64,000 bases of DNA from Burkholderia pyrrocinia (GTDB lineage: Bacteria; Pseudomonadota; Gammaproteobacteria; Burkholderiales; Burkholderiaceae). A model generated the notes under the pieces. The model worked only from the letters and a program-made list of their open reading frames with translations, made no database searches and was not told the DNA's origin. Within the stretch, counting starts at the first letter, position 1. Every line of letters starts with the position of its first letter. Shown piece by piece: positions 1 through 7,129 of this stretch. The stretch covers positions 1,178,001 through 1,242,000 of the forward strand of contig NZ_CP094459.1 in assembly GCF_022809715.1 (NCBI RefSeq), read 5' to 3'. The position numbers were made by a program, and so were the translations under genes.

Positions 1-2
1 CG

Positions 3-449
3 TTTCTCGACACCATCGCGGTAAGTGAGATCGGCTCGGCGCTGCTGGCTAAGTCGGACGACGGTTACAACGTGCTGGTCGGGGCGACGGCATTGCGGCC
101 GCTGCTGTTCGCAAGCTATGCCGCGCATCCGAACGTGCTCAACCGACAGATCCGCGTTCCGTCGACGGCAGCCGGCCGCTACCAGATCCTCACGCGCTGG
201 TGGCGGATCTATCAGGCGCAGATGAAGCTGCCGGATTTCGGGCCGGTGTCGCAGGATCGGTACGCGTTGCAGCAGCTGCGCGAGCACGGCGCATTGCTGT
301 TGATCGATGCCGGGCGGTTTCGCGAAGCCATCGCGAAGGTGTCGAACGTGTGGGCCAGTCTGCCGGGGGCCGGGTATGGCCAGCATGAGAACGACATCGA
401 GCATTTGCTGGCCGCGTATCGTGCGGCCGGCGGGGAGACGGTCGCATGA
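3..449 (+). CDS. Phage endolysin, lambda R-like transglycosylase (5' end missing)
   Basis: This muralytic enzyme cleaves the glycan strand of peptidoglycan at phage lysis. The frame is open from base 3, so the start codon lies left of the window. The visible part begins FLDTIAVSE, which aligns with the FLDMLAWSEG segment of lambda R; the glutamate at visible residue 9 is the expected catalytic acid. Further lambda R-like blocks are AAGRYQI, SQDRYALQQL and NVWASLPGAGYGQ. There is no membrane segment in the visible part, so export probably depends on a holin encoded further left. The stop overlaps the Rz start as ATGA at 446-449, which suggests coupled translation of the lysis cassette. Confidence 0.9.
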   Translation, partial: FLDTIAVSEIGSALLAKSDDGYNVLVGATALRPLLFASYAAHPNVLNRQIRVPSTAAGRYQILTRWWRIYQAQMKLPDFGPVSQDRYALQQLREHGALLLIDAGRFREAIAKVSNVWASLPGAGYGQHENDIEHLLAAYRAAGGETVA

Positions 450-940
450 CATGGATCGATCCGCGTATCTGGCTGCTCGTCGTTGCCGGGGTTATTGCCG
501 GCTCGGCCTGCGGGTATTTCAAGGGGCACCATGACGCTGACCAGTCCGCGAAAGTCGCGGATCAGGCACGGCAGATCGATGACCTGAAGACCGAGCGTAA
601 CGAAATTCGCCGCCGGTTGGCGGCACAACTGGAGATCGCAACCGATGCTGCGAAAGAACGTGATCAGGCACGCGCTGATGCTGCTGTTGCCGATGGTGCT
701 GCTGATGGGCTGCGCAAGCAGGTCGTCGCGCTTGTTGCCGACGTCCGGCGTGCCGGCACTTCGGCCGGAAGCTCGGCAACCGGCGACGCCCTCGATCTGC
801 TCGCCGACCTGCTCGGCCGGACTGACGAAGCTGCGGGAGAGTTGGCGCGAATCGCTGACGAACGCGGCATCGCCGGCCGACAGTGCGAGCGCAGTTACGA
901 CGCGTTGATCGGCGACGTGCAATTCAATCGGCCGCATTAA
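446..940 (+). CDS. Rz: Rz-like inner-membrane spanin
   Basis: This 164-residue protein has a single N-terminal membrane segment at about residues 8-25. A long charged, alanine-rich coiled coil follows from about residue 36 to 100. That is the plan of lambda Rz inner-membrane spanins, which bridge the periplasm and help fuse inner and outer membranes at lysis. Position supports it: it directly follows the endolysin with an ATGA overlap. A lipoprotein reading frame (Rz1) is contained entirely inside it in another frame. Sequence match to Rz itself is weak, as is usual; the call rests on topology, position and the nested partner. Confidence 0.82.
   Translation: MTWIDPRIWLLVVAGVIAGSACGYFKGHHDADQSAKVADQARQIDDLKTERNEIRRRLAAQLEIATDAAKERDQARADAAVADGAADGLRKQVVALVADVRRAGTSAGSSATGDALDLLADLLGRTDEAAGELARIADERGIAGRQCERSYDALIGDVQFNRPH
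645..908 (+). CDS. Rz1: Rz1-like outer-membrane lipoprotein spanin, nested in Rz
   Basis: This 87-residue frame lies wholly inside Rz in a different reading frame. It has a basic start (MLRKNVIRH), a hydrophobic core and a lipobox, LLMGCAS, with the lipidated cysteine at about residue 23. The mature part is rich in proline and serine, as in known Rz1 proteins. Outer-membrane spanins of this kind pair with Rz in the periplasm. The nested arrangement is well known for lambdoid lysis cassettes, and a chance frame with such a clean lipoprotein signal at this exact place is unlikely. Confidence 0.8.
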   Translation: MLRKNVIRHALMLLLPMVLLMGCASRSSRLLPTSGVPALRPEARQPATPSICSPTCSAGLTKLRESWRESLTNAASPADSASAVTTR

Positions 941-976
941 TGCGGCATCGAAGCCGAGCGGCTTCGAGAGAAACAG

Positions 977-1020
977 GGCGACCGAGGGGCGTGCGGGAAC
1001 ACGCTCCCCGGTCGCCTTTC
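977..1020 (+). terminator. Intrinsic terminator after the lysis cassette
   Basis: GGCGACCG (977-984) pairs with CGGTCGCC (1009-1016), with a second inner stem GGGCGTG/CACGCTC, followed by TTT. It lies just after Rz and probably ends the lysis transcript. Confidence 0.6.
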
Positions 1021-1109
1021 CACTGTGCGTGCCAGTGAATCGGCCAAGGCCCTGCTACCTACCGGTAGGCGGGCCGGATTCTACACCAAGTTTAAAAACG
1101 GCTTTCACA

Positions 1110-1898
1110 ATGGCAAATCCCATCATTCCTTGGATCGGCGGCAAGCGCCGTCTTGCAGATCACATCATCCCGCGCTTTCCGGCACACGACTGCTATGTCG
1201 AGGTGTTCGCTGGCGGGGCAGCGCTGTATTTCCTTCGTCCGCCGGCAAAGGTCGAGGTGGTCAACGACGTCAACGGCGAGTTGATCAACCTATACCGCGT
1301 CGTGCAGCATCACCTGGAGGAGTTCGTGCGTCAGTTCAAATGGGCACTGACGAGCCGGCAGGTGTTCGAATGGCTGAAGCAGACGCTCCCGGAAACCCTC
1401 ACCGATATCCAGCGGGCGGCCCGTTTCTACTACCTGCAGAAAAGTTGCTTTGGGGCGAAGCTCGAAGGACAGACGTTCGGAACGGCGACGACGACGCCAC
1501 CGGGCCTGAACCTGCTGCGGATCGAGGAGGAACTGTCAGCGGCGCACCTGCGGCTTGCGAATACATTCGTAGAGCGGCTGGATTGGGCTGCGTGCATTGA
1601 TCGATACGATCGGGCGCACACGCTGTTTTATCTGGACCCGCCGTACTACGAGACGGAGGGCTATGGCGTGGCATTTCCGTTTGGGGAATACGAAAAGATG
1701 GCGCAGCGCCTTCGATCGTTGAAGGGCCGGGCGATCGTCAGCCTGAATGATCATCCGGATATTCGGCGTGCATTCGACGGGTTCCACATCGAGACCGTGC
1801 CGATTCAATATACGGTAGGTGGGGGGAAAGGTGTCGAGCGCAACGAACTGATCATCTTCAGTTGGGATGACGCTGCGCAGCCGGCAGGGTTGTTCTAA
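1110..1898 (+). CDS. D12-class DNA N6-adenine methyltransferase (Dam family)
   Basis: This enzyme transfers a methyl group from S-adenosylmethionine to adenine N6 in DNA. Of 262 residues, the N-terminal IPWIGGKRRL (about 5-15) and YVEVFAGG (about 29-36) form the cofactor-binding part. The catalytic DPPY motif is at about 176-179. The central variable part is the likely target-recognition region. The frame extends upstream, but the ATG at 1110 puts the conserved WIGGK block at residue 8, as usual in the family; the ribosome site is weak. It is an orphan with no restriction enzyme nearby, as is common in phages, where it may protect phage DNA or alter host expression. The target site cannot be told from sequence. 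Confidence 0.9.
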   Translation: MANPIIPWIGGKRRLADHIIPRFPAHDCYVEVFAGGAALYFLRPPAKVEVVNDVNGELINLYRVVQHHLEEFVRQFKWALTSRQVFEWLKQTLPETLTDIQRAARFYYLQKSCFGAKLEGQTFGTATTTPPGLNLLRIEEELSAAHLRLANTFVERLDWAACIDRYDRAHTLFYLDPPYYETEGYGVAFPFGEYEKMAQRLRSLKGRAIVSLNDHPDIRRAFDGFHIETVPIQYTVGGGKGVERNELIIFSWDDAAQPAGLF

Positions 1899-1907
1899 CA
1901 GGATGTC

Positions 1908-1936
1908 GCCGGCGCGGTCGACCGCGCCGGCTTTAT
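1908..1936. terminator. Bidirectional terminator between converging genes
   Basis: A perfect 24-base palindrome (1908-1931; left arm GCCGGCGCGGTC) is followed by TTTAT on the plus strand. It lies between the methylase stop and the stop of the reverse-strand immunity gene, so it can serve both. Confidence 0.7.
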
Positions 1937-2658
1937 CAGATATCTGCGTATTGCGGCAGCAGATCTTGGTCGACGAGACGGATCTCGATCCTATTCGCCG
2001 CCTCGACATGCTCGGGATTGTCGACTGAGAACGTCGCGTCTGTAACGCTGACGATGATCGTGCCGGTTTGCTTTCCGGAAGTCGGGACCGGGATAAGGGC
2101 GCGTGCCTCCGGTACCTGCTGTTGCGTGATGACCTTCGGTAGATACACCATCCAACCGACGCCGGGCTTGTCGTCGAAGACCTGCTTCTCAAAGTAGCCT
2201 TTTGGCGATACTTCTACGATAAGCGGGCGAAAGGCGTCGACAATGGCACGGACAATGTCTGCCATGTCGCTGAAGGATGCGCAGCAGCGGGGAGAGTCAA
2301 TATCGAGTGAGACGCGATCCGGGAGTATCTTTGCATCCGAAACGAAACAGGAAATAGCCGCTCCGTCGTCTGCGCTAGCTTCGACGTTCCATATAGCGGC
2401 GTGAGATACGTTGCGTTTCTTGCGACCGCCGCGCTCGTTAAGAACGGCGAGCGCTGCAGTAGACGGAGCGCCATCATCATCGAACGCAGGATACAGGCTT
2501 GCTTCTTCGAGAGAATCGCCCGTCAGACGCCAGTTTGTGTGCGCCATCACGCCCTCTTTCGCAGCCAGCGCAGTGACGAGACGTGATTGTCGGGAAAGCA
2601 TTTCCGAGTAATCGCTGGACGCCATCGAAGCGTCGCGGAACATTGCATTGATTTCCAT
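1936..2658 (-). CDS. tsiT: Imm52-type immunity protein (TsiT-like)
   Basis: This is the likely antidote of the adjacent Tox-REase-5 nuclease. It has 240 residues, no signal peptide and no membrane segment, so it acts in the cytoplasm, where a DNA-degrading effector would act. Features of the Imm52 family that I recognise include the early W-R-L segment and a central DSPRCCASFSDMADIVRAIV stretch; the match is by eye. It is the last gene of the reverse-strand PAAR, chaperone, co-chaperone, toxin cluster and starts only 6 bases after the toxin stop. The order equals PA3904-PA3908 of P. aeruginosa, whose last gene is tsiT. The ATG at 2658 is well placed against the toxin stop. Confidence 0.78.
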   Translation of the reverse strand: MEINAMFRDASMASSDYSEMLSRQSRLVTALAAKEGVMAHTNWRLTGDSLEEASLYPAFDDDGAPSTAALAVLNERGGRKKRNVSHAAIWNVEASADDGAAISCFVSDAKILPDRVSLDIDSPRCCASFSDMADIVRAIVDAFRPLIVEVSPKGYFEKQVFDDKPGVGWMVYLPKVITQQQVPEARALIPVPTSGKQTGTIIVSVTDATFSVDNPEHVEAANRIEIRLVDQDLLPQYADI

Positions 2659-2664
2659 AATCGA

Positions 2665-3267
2665 TCACGGTTGGTAGACGGACAAGGCGCCTACGCGAGA
2701 GAGTAGTGGGGCCATTTTCCGATACGTCAATGGCGTCTGGAAATACCAAGTGAGACGTGCTGGAGGATTGGCGCGTGTAAGACCACCTTGCTCGATGATC
2801 TGCTCTTCCATCGTGCGAAACCCATCGAACCACTTTTCAGCTTTGGGAATCGATCCGTCGAGGAACTGATCGTAGTTCCCCTTTGCCTCTTGCAGCATGC
2901 ATTCACCCGGCTGGAACCCGTCGAAGTGTGTGCCGAGCCAGTCCCATTCATCGCTCCACCGGCACTCTTCGGTGTCGAACGCGAAGCCAGTGATTCGCGC
3001 CTGATAGCGGTACGCGTTCCAATTTACCCCGTGATTGCGACGGATCTTCGCGCCAAGTTCAGGAGGGCACTTCTTGCAGCTCTCGCCTGTGCGTGGAATC
3101 GCTCGGACGTCCGGTTTTGCCTTGCTCTGGTCTTTTGGAGTATCACCCGACAGACTCCCCGTTCCCGCCACTGCCGCCCCGCCCAACAAGGCTACGCCAG
3201 CGCGCGCCAATAGCGGCCCAAGCTCCACTGCCGCCGCTTCGATTATCGGTACCACCAATCCCGCCAT
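2665..3267 (-). CDS. tseT: T6SS nuclease effector with Tox-REase-5 domain (TseT-like)
   Basis: This is a probable DNase toxin delivered into rival cells by a type VI secretion system. From the ATG at 3267 it has 200 residues. An alanine/glycine-rich hydrophobic N-terminus (about 1-40) resembles the chaperone-bound helices of PAAR-dependent effectors. The C-terminal domain (about 64-175) carries CKKCPP, then EWDWLGTHFDGF and MLQEAKGNYD. The Asp near 116 and the E-x-K at about 127-129 fit the restriction-endonuclease fold. A longer frame to 3438 exists, but it overlaps the previous gene throughout, and MAGLVVPIIEAAA is a typical start. The gene lies between its co-chaperone and its immunity gene. 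Confidence 0.82.
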   Translation of the reverse strand: MAGLVVPIIEAAAVELGPLLARAGVALLGGAAVAGTGSLSGDTPKDQSKAKPDVRAIPRTGESCKKCPPELGAKIRRNHGVNWNAYRYQARITGFAFDTEECRWSDEWDWLGTHFDGFQPGECMLQEAKGNYDQFLDGSIPKAEKWFDGFRTMEEQIIEQGGLTRANPPARLTWYFQTPLTYRKMAPLLSRVGALSVYQP

Positions 3268-3622
3268 CTCGAGATCCCCCGTTGTATTGCGGATGTTCGA
3301 TGCGCCATTTGATGACGCGTACGTAATCGTGAAAACGTTCGTCGGCCGAGCGGCCGGGCCGAGTAAGCCACGTGCGTGTTGCGGGCTTCTCGTAGAAGTT
3401 CGGAGCGTATGCCTCGATTCGAAGAAACGCAGCGACATTTTCGTCGGACTGGATGCCGAGTCGCCGGGCCGCGACGTATGCGTTCCAGAGGCGCGTCGGC
3501 AGGGTGTCGTCGTCGGCCAGCTTTGGGTCCGCTTTGATGAGATCTAGTCGGGTGCGTTCGACATATCCGCGTGCATCGATCTCGGCAAGGCCGGCAACCT
3601 GTTCGCTTGTCAGCTCAAGCAT
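3143..3622 (-). CDS. T6SS effector co-chaperone (co-TecT-like)
   Basis: This 159-residue protein lies between the DUF4123 gene and the toxin gene, the position of PA3906 (co-TecT) in P. aeruginosa. There, the co-chaperone releases TecT-bound effector. The N-terminal 110 residues (MLELTSEQVAGLAEIDARGY through WRIEHPQ) form the recognisable domain, with an opening similar to other small T6SS helper proteins. The last 40 or so residues are glycine-rich and read in a second frame across the start of the toxin gene, a 125-base overlap. That tail may be a real extension or may mark a small sequence change. The start overlaps the DUF4123 stop by 8 bases. Function is inferred mainly from context. Confidence 0.7.
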   Translation of the reverse strand: MLELTSEQVAGLAEIDARGYVERTRLDLIKADPKLADDDTLPTRLWNAYVAARRLGIQSDENVAAFLRIEAYAPNFYEKPATRTWLTRPGRSADERFHDYVRVIKWRIEHPQYNGGSRDGGIGGTDNRSGGSGAWAAIGARWRSLVGRGGSGGNGESVG

Positions 3623-4118
3623 GCGGGTGCACTCCCTTCAGTTTTCCATTCACTTCGATGAGCCAGTTAAATGTCGGAACAAAGAACTGCATGCGCTGAG
3701 TGAATTCCATCAGCGATGCCACGTCGGCCATGACACGGGCATCGTAGAACCGGAGGAGGGCTGTTCGGCCATCAGGCAAGCGCGCGTCGAGCCGGCCACG
3801 CAGCTCGTCGGCGAGCGATTCAATTGGATATGCGCTGATCAGCCAGGACACACCCGCCGAGCCGCCCGCCATCACGGATAGCGAGCGTCGCACGTTGCCG
3901 GTCGCACGCTCATAGTCGAGCAGCCACGGACCCGCATCGGCCAGTGATGCGTCCGGTGTGCCGTCGAATAGCGGTACGGCTGCCTGCGATCGCTGCGGGG
4001 GCGATCCGCCGGCAGCGTCCTCGAACAGGAGGCCGTCGACGAGGGCGTACAAGTGCGCCTGCATGGTCAACTGTTGTTGCCGCATTAAGTAGAACGCTTC
4101 GATCGAATTGCCGGTCAT
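3615..4118 (-). CDS. DUF4123 T6SS effector chaperone (TecT-like)
   Basis: This 167-residue protein has the start of the DUF4123 family: HLYALVDGLLFED near residues 21-33, then GPWLLDY near 63-69. Members bind a T6SS effector and load it onto the VgrG/PAAR tip. The C-terminal half contains LLRFYDARV, matching the family block in which an F-D-R-like stretch follows the central sheet. It sits between PAAR (4 bases upstream) and the co-chaperone (8-base overlap), as TecT does between PAAR4 and co-TecT in P. aeruginosa. The protein is cytosolic, with no signal peptide. Confidence 0.82.
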   Translation of the reverse strand: MTGNSIEAFYLMRQQQLTMQAHLYALVDGLLFEDAAGGSPPQRSQAAVPLFDGTPDASLADAGPWLLDYERATGNVRRSLSVMAGGSAGVSWLISAYPIESLADELRGRLDARLPDGRTALLRFYDARVMADVASLMEFTQRMQFFVPTFNWLIEVNGKLKGVHPHA

Positions 4119-4122
4119 GGTT

Positions 4123-4530
4123 CTACCCGCGAGCGATCATCGTTGCGGCATTCTCGGCTGCCGACTTCAGGCATTCGAGGCAGAGCGTCGGCGAAGGGGC
4201 CAACGCGGCAGCGGTAGCTGCGACTGCGCCGCCGGTCGATGCCTCGCCGACTCCGACGTCGTCTAGCGTCGCAGACGACTGCGAGGCAATCAGCGTTGCG
4301 CCGCATGCGGTTTTCATGCCCTCGATGGCCGTTTCCCGGCCTGCGATTTGGTGCGGGTAGCGTCGCCCGGTGGCGGGCAGGATCGGAAAGACCCCCTTGC
4401 ACTGCGGGCAAAGTACCTTGTGCCCGACGCCGGCAATGGGTTTTCCGTCAATCGTTGCGGCCGCGCTGCCCTCCAGCACGCGGCCGCCGTGCGTCGTCGT
4501 GTCGCCGACGCAGATCATGGCTCGGGCCAT
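4123..4530 (-). CDS. PAAR-domain T6SS spike protein
   Basis: PAAR proteins cap the VgrG spike and carry effectors. The first 95 residues have the PAAR pattern: MICVGDTTTHGGRV, then a turn with ATIDGKPIAGVGHKVLCPQC, then a metal-site region with cysteines and histidines. The C-terminal 40 residues (ASTGGAVAATAAALAPS onward) are an alanine-rich tail with a CLEC pair. At 135 residues it has no toxin domain of its own, so it is a carrier for the separate nuclease at 2665-3267. It is the first gene of the reverse-strand effector set. No VgrG or structural T6SS gene is in the window, so the secretion machine must be elsewhere. Confidence 0.88.
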   Translation of the reverse strand: MARAMICVGDTTTHGGRVLEGSAAATIDGKPIAGVGHKVLCPQCKGVFPILPATGRRYPHQIAGRETAIEGMKTACGATLIASQSSATLDDVGVGEASTGGAVAATAAALAPSPTLCLECLKSAAENAATMIARG

Positions 4531-4620
4531 ATGTTCTCTCGTAGGTGTGGTTTTCGTATGAATTTACCATTTCCCGGAGACCGGCCGGCCGTTGGCCATG
4601 TCGTAGTCAGTCAACTATTG

Positions 4621-5247
4621 TCAATCGAAGCGAGCGCTGTCGATCATGCGACGGAGCTGGTCGAGCGCGAACAAGTCAGGGGAGCCGTTCTTCTTCAGTT
4701 CCAATTCGGCGGCGCAGACCATTTTTTCCATAAGTCGCAGTGTTCGGCGCACATGCACGATTTCCAACACGAAGCGCTGCTCTAGCGTCAGCGATCGATT
4801 TTTCTTGAAATTGGCCGCGCTCCACGCGTCGCGCAATTCCGCCCAAGTCAGGCGCTGGAATTCAGGCAACTTGGTCGCCTTGTCGGAGCCGGGATCTGGT
4901 TCTCCGGGGACGTCGTGGAGCCTGCATTTCATGGCTTCACGTGCGCGCCACTCGTCGGAGAAAGGTGCGATGGGCGCACGTGGGTTGCCCATTCGGCCGG
5001 CACGCGTGATCTCCCTGTCGATCTTGTTCGACAGGCGGCGCAGCGGCGCTGCGTACTTCAACTCGTCGGCCCGGTCGAGGTACGCGATCATGCGAGTAGC
5101 GTCGCCGGTAAGGGAGCTCATCTCGGTCAACGTAATCCGCAGGTGCAGCACCTCTAGAATCAGCCGATGAACCTCGGCGTATGTGCACGTGTTCCACCAT
5201 TCCGACATAGCGTCGAACCGGGGCGGGTCAAATGGGGGCAATATCAT
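4621..5247 (-). CDS. Unrecognised protein upstream of the T6SS effector set
   Basis: I do not recognise this 208-residue protein. The frame extends to 5307, but Met codons at 5247 (MILPPFDPPRF) and 5208 (MSEWWNTC) are better starts; I chose 5247. It is mostly helical and charged with no signal peptide or membrane segment. Two leucine-rich helices (LILEVLHLRITL; FVLEIVHVRRTLRLMEKM) look like repeats of one motif with the pattern E-V/I-x-H-x-R, possibly a duplicated helical hairpin. It is on the same strand as the PAAR gene, 90 bases upstream, and shares its start region with a LexA box and the divergent SRAP gene. It may be SOS-controlled and may or may not belong to the effector set. Confidence 0.55.
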   Translation of the reverse strand: MILPPFDPPRFDAMSEWWNTCTYAEVHRLILEVLHLRITLTEMSSLTGDATRMIAYLDRADELKYAAPLRRLSNKIDREITRAGRMGNPRAPIAPFSDEWRAREAMKCRLHDVPGEPDPGSDKATKLPEFQRLTWAELRDAWSAANFKKNRSLTLEQRFVLEIVHVRRTLRLMEKMVCAAELELKKNGSPDLFALDQLRRMIDSARFD

Positions 5248-5261
5248 GATGCGCGCGAGGC

Positions 5262-5279
5262 ACTGTATGGATATACAGT
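5262..5279. promoter_or_regulatory. LexA (SOS) operator
   Basis: CTGTATGGATATACAG at 5263-5278 is a perfect CTGT-N8-ACAG LexA box, with A and T flanks as in the consensus. It lies 51 bases upstream of the SRAP start and upstream of the unknown gene on the other strand. A possible -10, TAAGAT, follows at 5291-5296. Confidence 0.8.
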
Positions 5280-5329
5280 TTATCGCGCGGTAAGATGGAG
5301 CCGTCAAGTCTCAAAAATGGGGGCGGGCA

Positions 5330-5986
5330 GTGTGCACAAACTACAAAGCGCCAGACGAAGATCCGGGCATCAACGAGCTGAGAATCGGGATCGGCGATCT
5401 GTATCGACGCGATCCGTGGGAGCCGGATGTGTATCCGGACTATGCAGCGCCGATCGCATGGTCGGACGGTGATGGCCTTGGCGTCGTCAAGGCCGTGTTT
5501 GGCTTCTGGCCGAAGTTTATGCAGCCTGAGCGCGTCGACGACAACGGGAAGAAGCGGAGAAAGCTCGACACGGTCAATGCCCGTTCAGAAACGGTCGGTG
5601 AGTCCCGGCTTTACGGTAAGGCGTGGCGAGCTGGTCAGCGCTGCTTGATTCCGGTCCGATGGATATACGAGCCGTGTTACGAAACGGGCCGGAACGTCTG
5701 GCAGCGGATCGGGCTAACGGATTGGCAGCCGTATTGTGTCGCCGGCATCTGGCGGCGTTACGAAGATGCAGACGGCCGCTCGCTGGTCGGCATGACCATG
5801 ATGACCGTCAACGCTGACGGCCATGCCGTGATGGGGCGAATGCACAAGCCCGGCGACGAGAAACGATCGGTGGTCATATTGCGCCCGGCCGACTATGACG
5901 AATGGCTGAACACGAAGAATGTCGAAGCTGCACGCACGCTGCTGCAGCTCTATCCGGCTGACGACATGGTCGCCGGACCAAAGTAG
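5330..5986 (+). CDS. SOS response-associated peptidase (SRAP; YedK/HMCES family)
   Basis: SRAP proteins form a covalent thiazolidine link with abasic sites in single-stranded DNA and so shield them during replication. The 218-residue protein shows the key parts: Cys2, the DNA-linking residue exposed when Met is removed (MCTNYKAP); the N-A-R-S-E-T motif at 83-88; the catalytic Glu in WIYEPCY (Glu114); and His172 in GRMHKPGDEKR. Translation starts at GTG (5330), the only start that places Cys at position 2. A LexA box stands 51 bases upstream, so DNA damage should induce it. In a prophage it may protect damaged phage DNA at induction. Confidence 0.92.
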   Translation: MCTNYKAPDEDPGINELRIGIGDLYRRDPWEPDVYPDYAAPIAWSDGDGLGVVKAVFGFWPKFMQPERVDDNGKKRRKLDTVNARSETVGESRLYGKAWRAGQRCLIPVRWIYEPCYETGRNVWQRIGLTDWQPYCVAGIWRRYEDADGRSLVGMTMMTVNADGHAVMGRMHKPGDEKRSVVILRPADYDEWLNTKNVEAARTLLQLYPADDMVAGPK

Positions 5987-6115
5987 CTTGGCTGCGCTCA
6001 GATACACGAAAGTCCGCTGCCGGCCAGGAACGGTCACTGGTACTCGGTGCCAGAATCGTCGACAATCCGACGATGGAGCATCTATCGGAACCGGTTATAT
6101 TGGGGATCGTACTGG

Positions 6116-6406
6116 ATGAAAAACACACTGGGTTACCTGCATGAGGTCTGGCTCTGCCCGGACGGATTCGGCAACGCTCTACCCGCATGCATCGCCCACG
6201 GACCAGCCGGAGATGCCGCCCGTGCCCTCAATGAGCCGGGCAGTGAGTGGATATGGACGTTTTGGGCATCGTCACATGCGGAGGCGATGGGTATTTATTA
6301 CGAATTCGTCGGCTATGGAAAGTACGCATCTCAATTCGACGACGATATCCTTCCTTATCCGCAAGATTGGTATGAGCGCCAGGTCGCCCATCTGAACTGC
6401 AAGTGA
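6116..6406 (+). CDS. Small hypothetical protein
   Basis: I do not recognise this 96-residue protein. From the ATG at 6116 (MKNTLGYLHEVWLCPDGFGN) it is rich in aromatic residues (EWIWTFWASSHAEAMGIYYEFVGYGKY), acidic, and without signal peptide or membrane segment. Small acidic aromatic proteins like this are common among immunity proteins of polymorphic toxins, but no toxin partner is evident, so this is only a possibility. A GGGGAT run 8-13 bases upstream may be its ribosome site. It lies in a low-G+C cargo stretch of the prophage. Confidence 0.55.
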   Translation: MKNTLGYLHEVWLCPDGFGNALPACIAHGPAGDAARALNEPGSEWIWTFWASSHAEAMGIYYEFVGYGKYASQFDDDILPYPQDWYERQVAHLNCK

Positions 6407-6546
6407 TCGATGCATACGCGTCGGCCCAGCGTCCTTGTAAGTCGGTCGCGGTAGGCAACTTCAGGCAACAGCCGACCAGATTCGGTCGTGCGACGTCACC
6501 ATTCCGATCGTCGACAATGTCGTTCCAGCCGATGAAGGCTCAAGTG

Positions 6547-6924
6547 ATGAACGAAGAGATGCAGATTCCCGCTGGAATCACGAATGAAGCGCTTTGGCTC
6601 AAGAATTGTCGAAAGATTCGCGCGAGAGCGCTGGACTTGCTTAAGGGTCGTCTTGGCGTCATTGAAACGGCGCGGGCCATGCTTCCATTGGCCTATTGGA
6701 CAAAGGTCGAAGGCGAACCGGAGTTTCTGTTGTTTCGTGCAATCGCATCGGAAACCGACGATCTTCCCGTCGGCGACGTCAGAGAGCACTGGGCGACTGA
6801 TGCGCTCGAACGCGAAGATCTTCGCATCGAAGCAGCCGAAGAATTTTGGCGCGAAAAGGCGCTTTCTGCTGCCGAGGGACTAGTCGAAAGATACCAATGG
6901 ACAGCGCGTCGGACGGATACTTGA
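6547..6924 (+). CDS. Hypothetical helical protein
   Basis: This 125-residue protein (from the ATG at 6547; earlier Met codons at 6517 and 6403 are possible) is acidic and helical. The segments RARALDLLKGRLGVIETARAM, FLLFRAIASETDDLPVGDVR and HWATDALEREDLRIEAAEEFWR give a pattern I have seen in uncharacterised families of similar size, with a conserved SETD-x-LP block. It may be DUF2489-like, but I cannot confirm that. There is no signal peptide. The neighbours are also unknown, so no role can be inferred beyond accessory cargo. Confidence 0.55.
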   Translation: MNEEMQIPAGITNEALWLKNCRKIRARALDLLKGRLGVIETARAMLPLAYWTKVEGEPEFLLFRAIASETDDLPVGDVREHWATDALEREDLRIEAAEEFWREKALSAAEGLVERYQWTARRTDT

Positions 6925-7129
6925 TCGGCCGGTTCGGGTAAAACCGAGTGACTGAAGTGGATCGGCTACAGCCGAACGCGTCGGGCTACAACCGGCCACG
7001 AAGAGTCATTTGGCAAGACCTCCGCATGGACATTTGTGCGACTGCTCACACTTTGTGAGCAGCCGTTCCAGCGACAGGGACGTCTGTCGCGTCATCGACC
7101 GAAACGGTCGTCGAGGCATCGTGAATATT

